From contig CAMHEP010000063.1 of the NCBI GenBank assembly GCA_946184195.1, positions 1-8,870 of the forward strand: a stretch of 8,870 nt of DNA, given 5' to 3'. Every line of letters starts with the position of its first letter. Position 1 is the stretch's first letter. The stretch comes from an uncultured Bacteroidales bacterium. GTDB taxonomy: Bacteria; Bacteroidota; Bacteroidia; Bacteroidales; Paludibacteraceae. The translations under genes and the position numbers were made by a program. The notes beneath the pieces were generated by a model that worked only from the letters and a program-made list of their open reading frames with translations, ran no database searches and was not told the DNA's origin. Positions 6,878-8,870 of this stretch are shown here, piece after piece.

Positions 6878-7689
6878 TCTTTCTCCAATGTATGTTGTTC
6901 GTCTGCCAGTTCGTTATCGATGACTTGCACGTAGTTGAGTCGTTTAAAGTCTGCAACGAGTCGCATGCGTATGGTATAGTATATATCTCCATCGCCGAGT
7001 TCCACTTTTTCTACCACTCCTACGGGAACACCGGCAGGAAAAGCAGTTGCCAAGCCACTGGTAACAACGGTATCTCCCTGTTCAGGATGTACGTGTGAAG
7101 CTATCTCCTCCAGTTGAGCATAAGTGCAACTGCGTCCATCCCAATGCACAGTACCGATATAATCGTTTTTCTTGAGGCGGCATGAGAGCTGCATCTTGGT
7201 GTGAATAATCGGTATGACAAGTGCGTAATGTTCACTCACTGCACATACGATACCCACTGCACCATCGCTATTCCGCACACCCATACCTGAGCGGATACCC
7301 TCATGTATTCCTTTGTTGAGGGTGAGGTAGTTGTGCTGCTCGTTGGTCGTGAGATGGATGAGTCGAGCCGGCATATAATGAATATTTCTCAAACTCTTGC
7401 TCACGGAGTCGGCTATGTGTTCTGCCTGCAGTTGTTCCAATTCGCTCAACCGTCCACGTAGGAAAGCGTTTTCATCGGCCAAGATGGTGTTGGTCCGCCT
7501 TAGGGAGAAGTATTCGGTGATGTTGTTCCATGTTTGGTAGTGGAACGCCGTCAGCTTGTTTGCGGACGTCAATACAGTACTCTTAGGATAGTCGCTATAT
7601 GTGATAATGAGCAAAAAAGCAACAACTTCCAGGCTCATGAATACCAGGAAGTTGCTGTATCGTAGTATGAACTGCAGCAGACTGCGCAT
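6856..7689 (-). CDS. mreC: Rod-shape-determining protein MreC
   Basis: MreC is a bitopic membrane protein whose periplasmic part forms filaments and activates the PBP2-RodA pair. The 277-residue protein has one membrane segment (about 12-31), a predicted coiled coil around 62-92 (charged stretch LADENAFLRGRLSELEQLQAE) and a C-terminal beta-rich domain from about 105 to 258. The family pattern LTLNKGIHEGIRSGMGV (122-138), DGAVGIV (142-148), GDTVVTSGL (205-213) and FPAGVPVGVV (217-226) is clear. The ATG at 7689 lies three bases after the mreB stop codon, with TAAGG immediately before it. Length and architecture are normal, although the C-terminal tail after 258 is variable and charged. Confidence 0.95.
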   Translation of the reverse strand: MRSLLQFILRYSNFLVFMSLEVVAFLLIITYSDYPKSTVLTSANKLTAFHYQTWNNITEYFSLRRTNTILADENAFLRGRLSELEQLQAEHIADSVSKSLRNIHYMPARLIHLTTNEQHNYLTLNKGIHEGIRSGMGVRNSDGAVGIVCAVSEHYALVIPIIHTKMQLSCRLKKNDYIGTVHWDGRSCTYAQLEEIASHVHPEQGDTVVTSGLATAFPAGVPVGVVEKVELGDGDIYYTIRMRLVADFKRLNYVQVIDNELADEQHTLEKEWSGLSK

Positions 7690-7692
7690 ACC

Positions 7693-8712
7693 TTATCGAA
7701 TGAGGAATCCGAAGTTTCGTGTATTTTTCAGCGCGATACCCGTACCTCGTGCTACAGCGTGTAGTGGATCTTCTGCAACATGGAACGGAATGGTAATTTT
7801 GTCCGTTAGTCGCTTTGACAATCCGTGCAATAATGCACCACCACCGGTGAGGTAAATACCTCTCTTGACGATGTCGGCATAAAGCTCAGGAGGTGTGGTT
7901 TCAAGGGCTTGCATGATGGCGCCCTCAATCTTTTGGATGCTCTTCTCCAGACAATGTGCTATTTCCTGATAACCGACAGGTACCTGCATAGGAAGTGCGG
8001 TCACCTTGTTAGGACCGATGACAATATAGTCATCCAGAGGGTCATCCAACTCGGGCAAGGCTGAACCTACCTGTATCTTGATGCGTTCAGCGGTCGGTTC
8101 GTCAATACGTATGTTATGCATACGTCCCATATACTCTACGATGTCAGCGTTGAAATCGTCACCGGCAATCTTGATGGACTTATTAGTCACAATACCACCC
8201 AAAGATATAACGGCAATCTCGGTCGTACCACCACCAATATCTACAACCATACATCCCTCAGGACTCTCCACATCAATACCCATACCGATTGCAGCAGCCA
8301 TGGGTTCATAAATCATGTATACATCGCGTCCGCCGGCATGTTCACTACTATCGCGTACAGCACGTATCTCCACCTCAGTACTGCCTGACGGAATACATAC
8401 TACCATACGGATACTGGGAGTAAATAGACGTGTCTGCTTGGGAATCATACGTATCATTCCACGAATCATCATCTCGCAGGCATAGAAATCTGCAATCACA
8501 CCATCGCGTAGTGGTCTCACCGTACGAATCAGCGTACCACCTTTACCAATCATCTGTTGTGCACGACGTCCAACGGCTACCATTTTATTGTCTGCCACAT
8601 TGATGGCTACTACTGAAGGCTCATCTACTACCACCTGATCATCACAAATGATGATGGTATTGGCCGTTCCCAAATCAATGGCAATTTCTTGTGTAAAAGA
8701 AAAAAGTCCCAT
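7693..8712 (-). CDS. mreB: Rod-shape-determining actin-like ATPase MreB
   Basis: MreB is the bacterial actin homologue that polymerises under the inner membrane and orients the lateral-wall synthesis machinery. At 339 residues it is full length. The actin-fold ATPase motifs are all present: phosphate-1 IDLGTANT (12-19), connect-1 region YEPMAAAIGMGI (135-146) with E136, phosphate-2 VVDIGGGTTEIAV (156-168) with D157, and the adenosine motif YLTGGGALLHGL (287-298). The short N-terminus MGLFSFTQE fits a membrane-touching start, and GLFSF is hydrophobic. It is the first gene of the mreBCD-mrdA-rodA group, about 54 bases downstream of a -7 box at 8766-8773. Only three bases separate it from mreC. 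Confidence 0.98.
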   Translation of the reverse strand: MGLFSFTQEIAIDLGTANTIIICDDQVVVDEPSVVAINVADNKMVAVGRRAQQMIGKGGTLIRTVRPLRDGVIADFYACEMMIRGMIRMIPKQTRLFTPSIRMVVCIPSGSTEVEIRAVRDSSEHAGGRDVYMIYEPMAAAIGMGIDVESPEGCMVVDIGGGTTEIAVISLGGIVTNKSIKIAGDDFNADIVEYMGRMHNIRIDEPTAERIKIQVGSALPELDDPLDDYIVIGPNKVTALPMQVPVGYQEIAHCLEKSIQKIEGAIMQALETTPPELYADIVKRGIYLTGGGALLHGLSKRLTDKITIPFHVAEDPLHAVARGTGIALKNTRNFGFLIR

Positions 8713-8765
8713 TCTTTCTCTCTAAAATTGTTTAATAGGATGAATACTTATATTGTAAAATTGTG

Positions 8766-8797
8766 CAAAGTTACAACTTTTTTTTGAAATATAAAAT
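8766..8797 (-). promoter_or_regulatory. Probable mreB operon promoter
   Basis: The minus strand carries TAACTTTG (8773-8766), a full match to the Bacteroidota -7 consensus TAnnTTTG. The -33 position holds only TTTT/ATTT (around 8797-8793), so the upstream box is weak. A start near 8760 would give a leader of roughly 48 nt. The surrounding sequence is strongly A/T-rich, with a duplicated A-tract that may act as an UP-like element. It is the only promoter-like signal between the upstream terminator and mreB. Confidence 0.65.
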
Positions 8798-8819
8798 ATA
8801 GAGTCACTTTTTTTTGAAA
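8776..8819. repeat. Two direct copies of ACTTTTTTTTGAAA, 30 bp apart
   Basis: The plus strand shows the same 14-mer at 8776-8789 and 8806-8819, with start points 30 bp apart. Both copies sit immediately upstream of the mreB -7 box, as seen on the minus strand (TTTCAAAAAAAAGT). The A8 tracts are about three helical turns apart, which would put them on the same DNA face. The second copy overlaps the T-tract of the upstream terminator, so part of the similarity could be low-complexity coincidence. Confidence 0.6.
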
Positions 8820-8852
8820 AAAAAATAGAGGAACGACTTTCGTCATTCCTCT
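8817..8852 (-). terminator. Rho-independent terminator of the gene upstream of mreB
   Basis: The minus-strand transcript forms an 11-bp stem (AGAGGAAUGAC with GUCGUUCCUCU) capped by a GAAA tetraloop, followed by AU9. One pair is a U-G wobble in the minus transcript but would be a C-A mismatch in a plus transcript, so the direction is clear. It starts only two or three bases after the apparent tRNA 3' end and separates that gene from the mreB operon. Confidence 0.88.
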
Positions 8853-8854
8853 CG

Positions 8855-8870
8855 CGCTCCCTCTAGGACT
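8855..8870 (-). tRNA. Probable 3' end of a tRNA gene, truncated by the window edge
   Basis: Read on the minus strand, the edge sequence is AGT-CCTAG-AGGGAGC-G. This fits the last three bases of a T-loop (TTCGAGT), the 3' half of the T-stem, the 3' half of the acceptor stem and a G discriminator, with no encoded CCA. A strong terminator follows at once. The 5' half and anticodon lie outside the window, so the amino acid cannot be named and the call rests on 16 bases plus context. Confidence 0.5.

Noticed and set aside
471..8388. Many other plus-strand open frames of 60-150 codons, for example 2228-2674 and 7601-7855
   Set aside because: Each lies opposite a confidently identified minus-strand gene and shows no protein-family features.
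1..8870. Mobile elements, CRISPR arrays, riboswitches or defence genes
   Set aside because: I found no repeat arrays, transposase-like frames, terminal inverted repeats or long unassigned gaps; the longest non-coding stretch is the 158 bp right of mreB.

Overview
The window looks like a housekeeping region of a Bacteroidota chromosome, most likely order Bacteroidales. The evidence is the gene order, the protein sequences (for example the MnmG block NRSKGPAMWSPR), weak Shine-Dalgarno signals, and two promoters of the Bacteroidota type (-7 box TAnnTTTG, one with a TTTG -33 box). Genus cannot be fixed by eye; a Prevotella-like or related lineage is a guess. All genes lie on the minus strand, so transcription runs from the right end of the window to the left.

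Right edge (8713-8870): apparently the last bases of a tRNA gene, then a strong intrinsic terminator, then an AT-rich stretch with a duplicated A-tract motif and the mreB promoter. Next comes a compact cell-shape (elongasome) operon: mreB (8712-7693), mreC (7689-6856), mreD (6877-6380), mrdA/PBP2 (6383-4545) and rodA (4561-3290). Successive genes are 3 nt apart or overlap by 22, 4 (ATGA) and 17 nt, which suggests translational coupling. Together they encode the actin-like filament, its membrane adaptors, the SEDS glycosyltransferase and its partner transpeptidase for lateral-wall peptidoglycan synthesis.

Left half: a near-consensus promoter in the rodA-yraN gap starts a second transcription unit. 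It holds yraN (3220-2777), mnmG (2764-890, GTG start), apt (830-309) and the 5' part of uvrC (299-1, running off the window). These are nuclease-like, tRNA-modification, purine-salvage and DNA-repair genes, without one shared pathway.

Two points stand out. First, the mnmG-apt gap holds a perfect 16-bp match to the ParB-binding parS consensus, TGTTNCACGTGAAACA, which suggests the locus belongs to the chromosome-segregation (probably origin-proximal) region. Second, the uvrC reading frame begins right after apt but lacks the GIY-YIG signature that should precede NLKRRVSSYF. The pattern fits a clean in-frame loss of about two dozen codons, which should inactivate the 3'-incision nuclease if it is real and not an assembly artefact. 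I saw no mobile element, CRISPR array or unknown multi-gene system.
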